The position numbers and the translations under genes are program-made. The notes under the pieces are model-generated. The model ran no database searches, had not been told where the DNA came from, and saw only the letters and a list, made by a program, of their open reading frames with translations. This document shows, in pieces, positions 1 to 10,400 of a DNA stretch of 64,000 bases. The stretch spans positions 54,525-118,524 of the forward strand of contig JAPOZO010000002.1 in the NCBI GenBank assembly GCA_026706025.1, in the 5' to 3' direction. The stretch's first letter is position 1, and every line of letters begins with the position of its first letter. The DNA is from Candidatus Poribacteria bacterium (GTDB lineage Bacteria > Poribacteria > WGA-4E > WGA-3G).

Positions 1-1091
1 TCCCACGGTGCCACATCGCCCACAGGCGATGGTGCTGGAAAACGGCTCACAACATTAATAGGTCTACCAGCATCAGACGATTCGATGATCCGTTCACATA
101 TCTCCAGCGCGTGTCGTGCCTGCGCGCCATTACACCGCGGATTCCGATCAGATCTGATCGCATCTGCGAAATCGGCAACCCCTTTACCCCAGTCTAATCC
201 AGTAAAGGCTTTCGGCGGCGAGGGTTCATCTTGCCATCCATCTGACGGAGTAAATTTCTTGATACCGCGCCCATCATCATGTGCTTGAAGGGAAAACCCA
301 CCTGCAGTACCGTGAATTTCATAAGGCGGGATTCCAGAAGCAACAGTAAAACTGTGATAGATGAATCCGTGTGCACCGTTCTCGAATTCAAGCACGGCGA
401 ACCCGTGGTCTTTCTCATTGACCTCAAATTCAGTGCCTTGACGCGGACCTTGGGTTAACACCCGTTTTGGAACAGCGACCCGCGCAAACCCGTGCACTGT
501 TTTAACGGGCGCAATCATGGTCGTCATCGTTGTTAGCGGATAAGGCGCAACATCCCGAAATGGACCGGCATGCATCAGAAACGCGTCCGCACTCGGATGC
601 CAGTGTTCTAACGGACCACCGAAATTCCCGATTGCAGAGATAATATTGCCAATTTCACCCTCGCGAATTCGCTGCCAGACGTTCTGCTGCACATACCCGA
701 GAATCGCTGACGGGGCACACGCCAGTTTGAGACCGTTCGCTTCCGCCGTTTCTACGAGTTCGTTCGCTTCATCGGTACGGATAGAGATCGGTTTTTCAGA
801 ATAAACATGTTTCCCTGCTTTTAGTGCCGCCAACGAAACCGGGTAATGAGAGATGTGAAGTGTCAAATTCACAATCGCTTCTACATTCGGATCATTCAGC
901 ACTTCCTCAAGCGATTTGTAAACGCGTCCGCCGTTACGTTCTGCTAATGCAGAGGCACGCGCCTCGTCTTGGTCATAGAAGCCGACCAATTCAATGCGAT
1001 GCGGATACGCTTGGCAACGCGGTTGATAACCGCCCGCAGAAATCATGCCACACCCAACAATCACCGTGCGGACTGGCGTTGTATTAGACAT
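1..1091 (-). CDS. Gfo/Idh/MocA family oxidoreductase, 3' end outside window
   Basis: The minus frame is open from an ATG at 1091 to the left edge of the window with no stop, so about 363 residues are present and the C-terminus is missing. The protein begins MSNTTPVRTVIVGCGMIS, a Rossmann nucleotide-binding loop, and continues to an EKP motif (SEKPIS, about residue 96), the signature of NAD(P)-dependent Gfo/Idh/MocA sugar and polyol dehydrogenases. The C-terminal substrate domain follows (FGGPLEHWHPSAD, then HGFIYHSF). A good ribosome binding site, AAGGAG, lies 8 bases upstream. The substrate cannot be told. A second member of the family lies at 17845-18882. Confidence 0.9.
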   Translation of the reverse strand, partial: MSNTTPVRTVIVGCGMISAGGYQPRCQAYPHRIELVGFYDQDEARASALAERNGGRVYKSLEEVLNDPNVEAIVNLTLHISHYPVSLAALKAGKHVYSEKPISIRTDEANELVETAEANGLKLACAPSAILGYVQQNVWQRIREGEIGNIISAIGNFGGPLEHWHPSADAFLMHAGPFRDVAPYPLTTMTTMIAPVKTVHGFARVAVPKRVLTQGPRQGTEFEVNEKDHGFAVLEFENGAHGFIYHSFTVASGIPPYEIHGTAGGFSLQAHDDGRGIKKFTPSDGWQDEPSPPKAFTGLDWGKGVADFADAIRSDRNPRCNGAQARHALEICERIIESSDAGRPINVVSRFPAPSPVGDVAPW

Positions 1092-1256
1092 TCAATTTGC
1101 TCCTTGTTACGTTTTAAAGTGAATTCCATAATTATCGATATACTGTCATAGGATATGCAGTGGCGAGGTTAGGAAACCGGGGTCCCATCTGTTACTGAGA
1201 ATGGATCAGAGATACAATGACGGTTTGGTTGACTTTGGTAAGTTTTATATCAGTTG

Positions 1257-2039
1257 TTATCCTGCACCTGACATATAATTTTGCAGATATTGTCCGATTT
1301 CTTCGCCATTTTCGATTAGGTCGGTGAAATATGTATCGCAAACATCTCTGAAACGTAAGAACACATCACGAGTCGTCGCATTCTCTTTCTCAAAAATACC
1401 TACGGGTTGGCAGTCAACTTTCCATGCTTTGAATTGGTGTAATGTGAGCGCGGCTGCTTGCGTCTTAGTATCACTATTTAAGGCAAACACAAATAGTGGG
1501 GGGACCTTTCCGTTTATTCTACAGTCTACTTTGTAAATTCCATCGGGATCATTTGTTGGATGTTGCCAATTGAATGTCATACGCCTTGATTCGACCTTCT
1601 GATACAAAAAGGCTTGAAAATCGTCGATAAATGTTGATCTAACCGTTTCTCGTGACAGGTACGTAACGTCAATTATTTTAAGTAAAGCTTGGACCAAGTC
1701 ATAAAGTGCTTGCCCATAACATCCATCAGAAACATCAATAATTAATTCCCCGTTATAGTCTTCAACTTGAAACATAGATAGAGCTTTTAAGATTAACTTC
1801 TGGCGGTTTCCACTATGAAGTTTTTGTTCATCCATATAGTATGAGAGGTGCATATAAGTGTGCGCCTCATCTGAGAGGACCCACCTACCCCCCATCTTTT
1901 TCAGCACAATAACCAACTGATCCCCATCATTGAAATGGAAGGGCGTAAAAACGAGGAAACGGTCTTTGCCATCTGCTGAAAGCTGTATTTCTGCGGAAAC
2001 CTTATCAATAAAGTCTTTTTCTATTGTTTTAACTGACAT
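1257..2039 (-). CDS. DUF1828/DUF1829-type protein
   Basis: A soluble protein of about 260 residues with no signal peptide or membrane segment. The N-terminal block (FTPFHFNDGDQLVIVL, then WVLSDEAHTYMHL) matches what I recall of DUF1828, and the C-terminal half (roughly 130-260) fits DUF1829, the usual partner domain. The function of these domains is not established; they turn up in accessory and phage-like regions. I chose ATG 2039 over GTG 2048 because a GGGGGTG ribosome binding site sits 6 bases before it. The gene follows 2052-2507 by 12 bases on the same strand, so the two are almost surely co-transcribed. Confidence 0.75.
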   Translation of the reverse strand: MSVKTIEKDFIDKVSAEIQLSADGKDRFLVFTPFHFNDGDQLVIVLKKMGGRWVLSDEAHTYMHLSYYMDEQKLHSGNRQKLILKALSMFQVEDYNGELIIDVSDGCYGQALYDLVQALLKIIDVTYLSRETVRSTFIDDFQAFLYQKVESRRMTFNWQHPTNDPDGIYKVDCRINGKVPPLFVFALNSDTKTQAAALTLHQFKAWKVDCQPVGIFEKENATTRDVFLRFRDVCDTYFTDLIENGEEIGQYLQNYMSGAG

Positions 2040-2051
2040 TGTTCTCACCCC

Positions 2052-2507
2052 CTAAAAAATTTTTAATTCCATCTGTGCCGGTAATTCAAAGTTCGCATCT
2101 TGTATAAGACCCTGTAACGCACCTTCAAGATTATTATAGCGATCTGTCTCTTCTGCATAGGTTTCCTCATCATAGCCTCTTTCTTGATATCGCTCTGTAG
2201 CAAAATGAATGTGGTAACCGTAAATTTTCTGTTTTTCAATTTTGTTATTGTGCGGACGTTTAGGCAGACCATTATAGCGACAGATCCGAAAGGTCGCGCC
2301 AGTTTTAGGATTTATAACCGCTAAGATTACCGAAAAATCTGATGGATATTTTTCATTCTGGTTGGTTATGAGGCGGAAACGGTTACCGTTTTCCCCAATG
2401 ATATACAAACTACTGTCCTTATTTAGTTGGATACGCCAGTCATCTGGTAAAACTTTACGTTCATTAATTAACACTGCTATTTGTTGATCGGTGTATTTTA
2501 TATCCAT
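2052..2507 (-). CDS. Small protein paired with the DUF1828 gene (DUF6978-like)
   Basis: A 151-residue charged, soluble protein and the first gene of a two-gene operon with the DUF1828/1829 protein. The central part has a beta-rich pattern (SSLYIIGENGNRFRLI, then GATFRICRYNG) and a histidine-containing stretch YGYHIHFATERYQERGYDEE. I recall small DUF6978-type proteins as neighbours of DUF1828 proteins and this looks like one, but that is family memory and not shown by a motif. Size, tight coupling and accessory setting would suit a toxin-antitoxin-like or defence pair, which is a guess. Confidence 0.6.
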   Translation of the reverse strand: MDIKYTDQQIAVLINERKVLPDDWRIQLNKDSSLYIIGENGNRFRLITNQNEKYPSDFSVILAVINPKTGATFRICRYNGLPKRPHNNKIEKQKIYGYHIHFATERYQERGYDEETYAEETDRYNNLEGALQGLIQDANFELPAQMELKIF

Positions 2508-2610
2508 TAATGCTATCCACTGACAAACTTTGACGCTGGCAGATTCATCGGTGTAGATAATCAGACGTTCTTCTTATTGAAGTCTAAAAATATAATAAGT
2601 AGCATAGTGA

Positions 2611-2640
2611 AGTATATCACACCATCCGAAAAATTGACAA
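2611..2640 (-). promoter_or_regulatory. Sigma-70-type promoter for the DUF1828 operon
   Basis: Read on the minus strand, TTGTCA (2640-2635) and TATACT (2616-2611) are separated by 18 bases, about 105 bases upstream of the ATG at 2507. Both hexamers are one or two bases from consensus. Confidence 0.55.
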
Positions 2641-2659
2641 TATTTTATGTTCTGGGTTC

Positions 2660-2830
2660 AGGGTCATTCAATTGTCCGTTTTGGGTGTTGTCCTTTTCGT
2701 AGGTGTTTATACTTAACATGTGTTATGTTTTTTAAAATTCGCAGAAATTTTCGCTGGATTTCGCTAGATTTCGCACCGGATTCTGGAAAAGGACATCCAA
2801 TCCAATAATTTCTTAAAATTGAATGGCTCT
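2660..2830. mobile_element. MITE-like repeat, copy 1
   Basis: A non-coding element of about 170 bp bounded by inverted ends: AGGGTCATTCAATT at 2660-2673 and AATTGAATGGCTCT at 2817-2830, two mismatches from a perfect inverted repeat. A second copy in the same orientation lies at 39619-39780 and shares the interior (ATTGTCCGTTTTGG, TGTTGTCCTTTTCG, GACATCCAATCCAATAATTT). No reading frame or transposase is inside. It fills most of the 2508-2929 gap. No target-site duplication is obvious. Confidence 0.75.
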
Positions 2831-2929
2831 GCTGCAACCCCAATTTTCTCTTGACGCAAAAGGTTGATGCAATGTAAAATATATGATGCAATAGGCGAAA
2901 CAAGTTCACTAAATATTAAGGTGATAAAT

Positions 2930-3331
2930 GTGTTAAAATATAATCGGCTTGCATTCACTGCTATTTTAGTCTGCGTAATTCTACCCGGATGTGCAGCGTT
3001 CCGTGACACATCGCAAACCGAAGCTTACAATCGGTTCGCGATACGTGCCGCGCAAGCGCAGCTCTGGAATGAAGCCATCTTCCGATGGAAGCAGGTCATC
3101 AATGTCGATCCAGATGATGCCAAAGCACATAACAACCTTGGTGTCGCATACGAGGCGGTCGGAAACATAGACGAGGCTATTGCCGCTTACCAGCGCGCGG
3201 CGGAGTTAGACCCCGGCAACAAATACTATCGACTCAACTATCGACGGTGCCGTATACACCTCCGACGCAGCGGACTTGACGACGAAGACGCACCGCAACC
3301 AGATGAGGGACGCCCAACCACGGAACAGTGA
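2930..3331 (+). CDS. TPR-repeat lipoprotein
   Basis: A lipoprotein of about 133 residues. The likely start is GTG 2930, since AAGGTG lies 6 bases upstream, giving MLKYNRLAFTAILVCVILPGC with a lipobox LPGC; the frame is open further upstream to 2864. After the cysteine come two tetratricopeptide repeats (AQLWNEAIFRWKQVINVDPD, then AYEAVGNIDEAIAAYQRAAE) and a polar tail. TPR lipoproteins act as scaffolds in envelope complexes. The stop is 10 bases before the next lipoprotein start, so the two form an operon and may work together. Confidence 0.85.
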   Translation: MLKYNRLAFTAILVCVILPGCAAFRDTSQTEAYNRFAIRAAQAQLWNEAIFRWKQVINVDPDDAKAHNNLGVAYEAVGNIDEAIAAYQRAAELDPGNKYYRLNYRRCRIHLRRSGLDDEDAPQPDEGRPTTEQ

Positions 3332-3341
3332 GGATGCCAAT

Positions 3342-4097
3342 ATGCAAATGACGAAACTTCTAACAGCAATTTTCCGGTTTACAAGCGGTGCCGGGAAACT
3401 TGGAATCCTACTGGCTGGCCTAATGCTTTGTGGATGTGGCAGTGCCGTGACGCGCGTCTCTATTCCGGTGAAAGTCCAATCTGAAATTGACATCAACCGG
3501 TATTCCAACTTCGCCGTTTTGCCGTTTGTGGCTGAAAAACAGACAGAACGTAACGAAAAACTGCCCGAAGAAATCGGGGCGGAAATTGCCGCAATACTCC
3601 GTAGAGGTTTAGCACGCCAAAAACACTTTGAAGTCGTCAGCACACAGGAGACAGCGAGACTGCTTACAGGTGAAACCGTCGGAGAGGATTGGCTCTCTGA
3701 TACGAAACACTTGAGTCAACTCGGAGAGTATTTTGAGGTGAAAGGGATTATCATCGGCAGCTTTCGTTTCTATTCAGATAGCCGACCGAGACGATATTAT
3801 GGCGAACGCTATTCCGTACAAAGGCAACGCTACGTAATGGATTATCAGGACTACATGCAGAAAACCTATCTCCTTTCATTGAGAGTGATGATTATTGATA
3901 TCGAGACCGAACAGATTATCTGGGATGAAACTTACCGACGGAGCACCGCAGAAGCACATACAATTGGCTCTTTCATTTTCTCTCAGGCGGGTCCACAGGC
4001 AAATACTATCAGGGAACTCGGCAAGCGTGCTGTATCAGAATTTACGCGTCAAATCTCTCCACACTATGAGCGTGAAGATAGATATTTAGTCAATTGA
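3342..4097 (+). CDS. CsgG/LpoB-like lipoprotein
   Basis: A lipoprotein of about 251 residues starting at ATG 3342, with AGGA 7 bases upstream; an in-frame ATG at 3276 overlaps the TPR gene and is less likely. The signal sequence ends in a lipobox LCGC (LLAGLMLCGCGS). The mature part opens with a strand typical of the CsgG/LpoB/TolB-N fold (YSNFAVLPF), followed by EIAAILRRGLARQKHFEVVS and later VMIIDIETEQIIWDETY, the usual order in CsgG-like proteins. Members form outer-membrane channels or activate penicillin-binding proteins; which applies here is not visible. It is co-directional with the TPR lipoprotein before it. Confidence 0.75.
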   Translation: MQMTKLLTAIFRFTSGAGKLGILLAGLMLCGCGSAVTRVSIPVKVQSEIDINRYSNFAVLPFVAEKQTERNEKLPEEIGAEIAAILRRGLARQKHFEVVSTQETARLLTGETVGEDWLSDTKHLSQLGEYFEVKGIIIGSFRFYSDSRPRRYYGERYSVQRQRYVMDYQDYMQKTYLLSLRVMIIDIETEQIIWDETYRRSTAEAHTIGSFIFSQAGPQANTIRELGKRAVSEFTRQISPHYEREDRYLVN

Positions 4098-4199
4098 GAG
4101 GAATTGATACAAATTGTGAAATATTCGCCACAGAAGTTGCCAGTCGCCAGTTAAAGACTGGAAAACTAAAAACTGGAAACTAAGAATGAGGTTAAAGGT

Positions 4200-7100
4200 G
4201 TGAAAAAAAATAAATACGGAATCCTAATAGCAAGACAAATATCTGAGAAGCACACCAGTGATACACAGCAATTATTGGTTAAATACGTCCTCCATAGCCT
4301 CTTACTCCTGAGTTTACTGGCACCTTGTGTTGGATGGGCGCAGGCTTTTGGGAAAAATAAAATTACTGCACAACGCTTCGATTGGCACATCCATCGGACA
4401 GAGCATTTCGATATACATTACTATCCGAGTGAAGCGAAACTGGTGCCTATCATGGCCGCTATTGCTGAAGAGGCTTACGAACAGCACAGCGAGGATTTTG
4501 AGCATGAACTGCGGGATAGAACACCGCTTATCCTTTACAAATCCCATAAAGATTTTCAGGAGACCAACATAATCCTCCAAGAACTCCATGAGGGTATCGG
4601 AGGCTTCGCAGAACTCTTTAAGCATCGTATTGTTATTCCGTTCACCGGTTCCCTTGAAGCGTTTCGAGAGGTGATCTTTCATGAACTCATTCATATTTTT
4701 CAGTACGATATTATCTATCAGAAGCCGCATGCGCGTATCTACAGCGGTGAGTTTCTCTACTCACCCCCTATCTGGTTTATAGAGGGCATGGCAGATTATT
4801 TCGCTGAAGATAATGATGCAATCGGCGAGATGGTCGTCCGAGATGCCAGCATGAACAACAACATCGTTCCCTTACCGCAACTCCAAAATTTTAACCGGCT
4901 CAGTTCACCTTTCGTCGGATATAAGTTGGGGCAATTGGCGGTGGCATATCTCACAGAAACCTATGGGCGTGAAAAAGTCGCCGAGATTTTACAGGGGTTA
5001 CGACAGAGCCGAACGAAAGACATTGATCGGGTTTTCAGAGAGGTACTCGGTGTAGAACTCGAAGAATTTGATAAGGCGTGGCGGCAGACAATGCGGAAGC
5101 GTTACTGGCCCCTCGTTGAAGACCGAGAATTGCCCGACCTCGTCGCAAAGAATCTTACCGAAGAATCAAAATACTCTCATAATATTAAACCCGCCTGGTC
5201 GCCGAGTGGTGATATTATCGCTTACGTTACTGGAAACGATGGATTTCTTGAGATTGTCCTTATGTCCGCAAAAACCGGTGAACGCATTGAGCGAGTTACC
5301 AAGCGATTTTTCCGAGAGAAATATGAGGAAATCCGAACCGATTTCGGTGGATTTGGTAGAAGTCTCGCATGGGCACCCGATGGTGATAAGATTGCATTCG
5401 TCGCCAAGCATCATGACGCTAACTACCTCCTTGAAGTCAATATTCTGACGGAGGAACTCACGCAGTACTTTGAACTCGATTTTGATAGCGTTACTTCCCC
5501 GGATTACGATGGCAGCGGTGAGCGGATCATTTTTTCCGCACTCAAAGAGGGGCAGACAGATCTCTATATTATCGAGCTCCTGACAGGTGACATTGATAGA
5601 CTAACTTTCGATCCATTTAACGATACGCACCCCTCATGGCACCCAACAACCGGCAAAATTGTCTATACCTCTGAACGAGGCGGTAAAAATAGGCTTGTAC
5701 TGATAGATCTCGACCGTGGAACGGAACGTCTGTTAACCGACGGAATCCATAATTCTATCAGTCCAGTGTGGACACCAGACGGGAAATCAATTCTCTTCTG
5801 CTCGGATGGACAAAGCATTTACGATATCTACAAACTAAAAATTATAGAAAAAGCACGCGCCCAAACGCACGCGGTTACGGAAGAAGAAACAGAACCTGAA
5901 CAGCAAACCGACGACATAACCAAGGAAGGCTTGTTGTTCACTGAGGATGATGGAACAGAATTTGCAAACCAAACGCTAAAGGTTGAGTTGACACGTCTGA
6001 CCAACATGATGACGGGTTGCTTCAATCCGAGTTTATCCCCGAACGGGAAGCATCTGTTATTTAGTGCCTATCAGAACGGAAAATACGATGTCTGTGTTAT
6101 GGACGTTTCCAAAACTATTGAAGAAAAATCTGAGGCTACCGACTTAGCAGAACCTTCCGTTATTCTAACCGCAGAAGAACCACAGAATTATAGGATAGCC
6201 AAACGGAAGTATAGTACAAAATCCTCTTTCGCTTTAGATGCGATCTTCCCAGATTTCAGCCTCGGTGCTGATGGTATCTTGAGAAGCACGGTCCAGATCG
6301 TCGGCAGTGATATGTTGGGCAACCATCGTATCGGGGTCAGTGTGATGAACCAATCCAGCTACCTCGCACCCGATTTTATCGCACAATACGGGTTTTTAAC
6401 CCACCGGACAGATATGGGCGCGGTGATTTACAATTATCACGAATACCATATTTTGGGCGGCATCCAGCAAAGACGGGGTATCCTACAACGGATTACTGGA
6501 CTCGGTTTGTATCTCAATTATCCGTTTGATAGATACCATCGACTTGATCTTGACTTCTCAATGTACTCACAACCGTTTTCCTACAACTTCCAGACCAACC
6601 GAACATTTGATCCGTATGACGATAGAGGCTTACTCACAATGGGGTCCATCGCTTTCGTCGGTGATACAACGATGTGGCGGGAGTGGGCACCCTATACAGG
6701 TTCACGCTATCGCATTGAACTTGAACAATCTTTCCCGACACTCGGCAGTGAGCTTGCACTCACAAACGCTATTTTTGACGCACGACGCTATTTTGGTCTC
6801 GGTAGACGTTCAACCCTCGCGGTCCGCTTGCTACTCGGCGGCAGTTTTGGTGCCGACAAATCCTACTTCTACCTCGGCGGGATTGATACCTTACGCGGCT
6901 ACAATTATGAAGATTTAGTCGGCACCCGCATTGGACTCCTCAACTTGGAAGTTCGTATCCCTTTGATAGATGTGCTTCATTTTGGATGGCCCGTCAGGTG
7001 GTCACTCGGTGGTATCCGCGGTATTGTTTTTGCTGATTTCGGAGGCACGTGGTCAGATTGGCAGTACGGATCAGAGAACCCATTTAATATCATCGTCCGA

Positions 7101-7265
7101 GAAGAAAATCGCATTCGACTTGACGATGTTAAAGCCGCTATTGGAATCGGGATGCGGCTAAGACTTGGACTGTTTTCAGTAGACTTCGCCGCAGCACGAA
7201 ATACAGACCTTACCCGATTGGAACCCGGTTTCAAATATCACTTCGGGCTTGGGCAAGCTTTTTAA
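4200..7265 (+). CDS. Secreted gluzincin-like peptidase, TolB-type propeller and outer-membrane barrel
   Basis: A 1021-residue three-part envelope protein starting at GTG 4200 with AAAGGTG overlapping the start. A signal peptide (about 28-48, ending GWAQA) is followed by a peptidase-MA-like domain with H161-E-L-I-H165 and a downstream glutamate E195 (FIEGMADYF), the zinc-ligand layout of gluzincins. Residues about 310-690 hold WD40/TolB-like blades (WSPSGDIIAYV, WAPDGDKIAFV, WHPTTGKIVYT, WTPDGKSILF). The last 330 residues look like a surface-antigen/BamA-type barrel (YLGGIDTLRGYN, then GLLNLEVRIPL) and end with an aromatic residue. It is probably anchored in the outer membrane. All three parts are intact and in one frame. 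Confidence 0.85.
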   Translation: MKKNKYGILIARQISEKHTSDTQQLLVKYVLHSLLLLSLLAPCVGWAQAFGKNKITAQRFDWHIHRTEHFDIHYYPSEAKLVPIMAAIAEEAYEQHSEDFEHELRDRTPLILYKSHKDFQETNIILQELHEGIGGFAELFKHRIVIPFTGSLEAFREVIFHELIHIFQYDIIYQKPHARIYSGEFLYSPPIWFIEGMADYFAEDNDAIGEMVVRDASMNNNIVPLPQLQNFNRLSSPFVGYKLGQLAVAYLTETYGREKVAEILQGLRQSRTKDIDRVFREVLGVELEEFDKAWRQTMRKRYWPLVEDRELPDLVAKNLTEESKYSHNIKPAWSPSGDIIAYVTGNDGFLEIVLMSAKTGERIERVTKRFFREKYEEIRTDFGGFGRSLAWAPDGDKIAFVAKHHDANYLLEVNILTEELTQYFELDFDSVTSPDYDGSGERIIFSALKEGQTDLYIIELLTGDIDRLTFDPFNDTHPSWHPTTGKIVYTSERGGKNRLVLIDLDRGTERLLTDGIHNSISPVWTPDGKSILFCSDGQSIYDIYKLKIIEKARAQTHAVTEEETEPEQQTDDITKEGLLFTEDDGTEFANQTLKVELTRLTNMMTGCFNPSLSPNGKHLLFSAYQNGKYDVCVMDVSKTIEEKSEATDLAEPSVILTAEEPQNYRIAKRKYSTKSSFALDAIFPDFSLGADGILRSTVQIVGSDMLGNHRIGVSVMNQSSYLAPDFIAQYGFLTHRTDMGAVIYNYHEYHILGGIQQRRGILQRITGLGLYLNYPFDRYHRLDLDFSMYSQPFSYNFQTNRTFDPYDDRGLLTMGSIAFVGDTTMWREWAPYTGSRYRIELEQSFPTLGSELALTNAIFDARRYFGLGRRSTLAVRLLLGGSFGADKSYFYLGGIDTLRGYNYEDLVGTRIGLLNLEVRIPLIDVLHFGWPVRWSLGGIRGIVFADFGGTWSDWQYGSENPFNIIVREENRIRLDDVKAAIGIGMRLRLGLFSVDFAAARNTDLTRLEPGFKYHFGLGQAF

Positions 7266-7445
7266 ATTAGTTATCAGTTCGGTTTTTCTGAGAAAAACCT
7301 TTCAGTTGTCAGAGGAGGTAGTTATCCGTTATCGGTTATCAGTTATAAGTTAAGAAACCTTTTGTAGTAAACTCAGTTCATTGTGGCTGTCATAGAAACC
7401 TTCTTAACTGACGACTGACGACTGATAACTGAAGGCTTTAAAAAT
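7266..7445. repeat. Intergenic hairpin and degenerate repeats
   Basis: GGTTTTTCT and AGAAAAACC (7281-7299, one-base loop) form a perfect hairpin just after the peptidase gene and may help terminate it. The rest of the gap holds degenerate copies of CTGATAACTGACAACTG-type sequence in both orientations (GTTATCGGTTATCAGTTAT, ACTGACGACTGACGACTGAT). The same kind of sequence recurs at 10629-10827. Confidence 0.6.
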
Positions 7446-10400
7446 ATGGATTCACGAACCAAACGTTTTGTTATCACTATCGTCATTCTTGCTGTTGTGG
7501 GTGGGCTCGGCGCGCTCTGGGTGAACCTTTACCCTGATTTCCTATGGTTTAAGATGGTGAACTATTTCGGAGTTTTCTATAAAATCCTTGAAACGAAAAT
7601 CTTCGTCGGTGTAATTGTTGGGGTCTGTTACTTAGTTATTCTTTTAGCAAACCTTGCCTTGATCTATCGATTTACGCCAGCACACCTGAGTCCCGCTTTT
7701 ATGGGCGGTGCTGAATTCGCAGGCGAATCCACAAGCGATCCCGGTGCCACGCGAAGAATGATTTACGGTGGACTTACACTCCTCGCTATACTTTTCAGTA
7801 TCTTGATGGGCTATACTGCAAGCGATCGATGGGAAATTTATCTACGTTTCTTCAACTCTGACGAACTCGTTTTCCCGGCTGCCACCCCTATTAGCGTGGA
7901 AGGAACTATTGACACAAACGAAATACCTGTCTCGCAATTGGAACTCCAAGCAAAACATATAAAAGTTGGAGACCCAGTCAACGTTCAGATAGACGGCATA
8001 AATCAGGAGGCACGCGTTGAAGCCGTACTGGAAAACGCGATCCGATTGAACACCAGTGTCCAAATAGAACCCGGACAAAAAGCGTTTTTTATCTCCCCCG
8101 CACGCGATCCAATTTTCAAAAAGGATGTCGCCTTCTACGTTTTCAAAATGCCGTTAGAACGCTACATCTGTGGGACGCTTTTCGGTATCTTTATGCTGGT
8201 GACAATATTTGCGACCGTCATCTATTTCTTCCACGGGCTTATCACAGGCGATACCAGTCAGTTCCGGTTCCGTCCACCTTTCAGCGTTAAAGCCCATCTG
8301 TTTACGCTTGTCGGTGTGACACTGCTTTGCAGAGCATGGAACTACCAATTCGCTATGTACGACCTACTGTATGCTTCAAACGAGGTTGTCCGCGGCGGTG
8401 GCGGATACGCCGCCATACAAGCACGCCTTCCTATATTGAATATTATGCTCTGGCTTACTGTCCTCTGCGCCTTGGTCTTCATCGTTAGCATCTTCTTGAA
8501 ACGCAATTCCTTCGCTTTTGGTGGATTTGTTGTATTTCTAATCGCTGGCTTCCTCGGACAAGTCTACCCGGCTGCTATACAAAGTTGGCGGGTTGAACCC
8601 AATAAACAGGTTTTAGAAGCAGACTACATCAACTATAACATCAAAGCGACACTCGAAGCTTACGGTTTAGCCGAGAACACGGTAACCGAAGAAGAGTATC
8701 CACTGACCGAGCAGCTCAGTTACGAGGACATAACCAGCCAGGAAAACAAACCTGTTTTCAACAGTATCCGCCTCTGGGACTGGAGGCCTTTGCGTAGGAC
8801 CTTTCGACAACTCCAAGAATTGCGCTCGCAGTACGATTTCAACGATGTCGATATTGATCGCTATGTGGTTGATGGTGAAATTCGACAAGTGATGCTCTCA
8901 GGACGCGAACTCAATATTAACGAACTGCCCGTAGAAATCAGAAACGATTGGTATAAGCAGACCTATACCTACACTCACGGATACGGGGCTGTCGTTAGTC
9001 CTGTTAACGAAATTGATAACGGCAAACCCAATATGTATATCCAAGGGTTGCCACCCATTGACTATAAGGAGCAGTGGCAACACCGGTTTAGCGAAACGCC
9101 AGGACCCCGTATCTATTATGGTGAACGCACAAATCGCTATGTCATCGTGCACCCGGACCGGACCCAAGGACTTGAGTTTGACTATCCACAAGAAGGACAA
9201 CAATACGCCGAATACGCATATCAGGGAGAAGGCGGTGTCCGCCTGAACTCTTTCTGGCGGAAAATGGTGTACATGCTCAAGTTTGATAACGAAATTAACT
9301 TCGTTCTACCCGGTGAAATTTCATCAACGAGCCGAATCCTTTACAATCGGAATATCAAAGAACGCATTCAGAAAATCGCACCTTTTTTGCGATACGATGG
9401 AGATCCCTACATCGTTATCCATAACAGTAGACTCGTCTGGATGATTGATGCTTATACGATCACACATCGCTACCCTTACTCTGTCTCTATGAGAGAATTC
9501 GACGACGAGAGAAGAAGGCGACTCCCAAATGCACAACGGGACGATGAGTCGTGGGGCAACTACATCCGAAACTCTGTTAAAGTCGTTGTTGATGCTTACG
9601 ATGGCACCGCCGACTTTTACATTATGGACCGGGAACGGGATCCAATTGTGGAATGTTATCGAAGAATCTTTCCAGCCCTTTTTAAGCCCTTTGAAGAGAT
9701 GCCCGATGAACTCAAAGCACATATTCGGTACCCCATGGCTATGTTCCTCATCCAAGCCCGGGTCTATCAGGATTACCACATGAAGGATCCAGTAACCTTC
9801 TATGCCGGTGAAGATAAATGGGAAATCGGAAGAGAACTCTACGACAATACAGATGCACAAACACAGCAAGTACCACAACAGCCGAGGAGTCCATTCGTTC
9901 CACAACAGCAGACCGTTCAACGTTCAGCCGCCGAAGGGCAACCCGTTGAACCTTACTACGTCGTTCTCAGGCTACCCGGGCAAGAGAAAGCCGAATTTAT
10001 GTTGATGCTGCCTTTCACACCGCTCAACAAACCGAACCTTACCGCATGGCTGTCCGCGCGATGTGATCTGCCTCAATATGGGCAGCTCCTCGTCTATCGC
10101 TTCCCCAAAGGGCGGCAAATAGCAGGACCGATGCAGGTAGAAAACTTCATTAGCCAAGAGCCTGAAATTTCTCAGCAGATTAGCCTCTGGAATACGCAAG
10201 GTTCTCGTGTTCTACGTGGAAATTTACTGATTCTCCCGATGAATAACTCGCTGCTCTATGTTGAACCTATCTACATTCAATCTGAAGATGAAAAAACCGC
10301 TATTCCCGAATTAAGACGGGTCGTCATCGGATATGAAAACGAGGTCGTCTGGGGGGCAAGCCTTGAGGAGGCACTCCTCAAAATGTTCGGACAGGGAACA

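Noticed and set aside
9324..9920. A 198-codon minus-strand frame
   Set aside because: Lies wholly inside the UPF0182 gene on the other strand and has no signals of its own.
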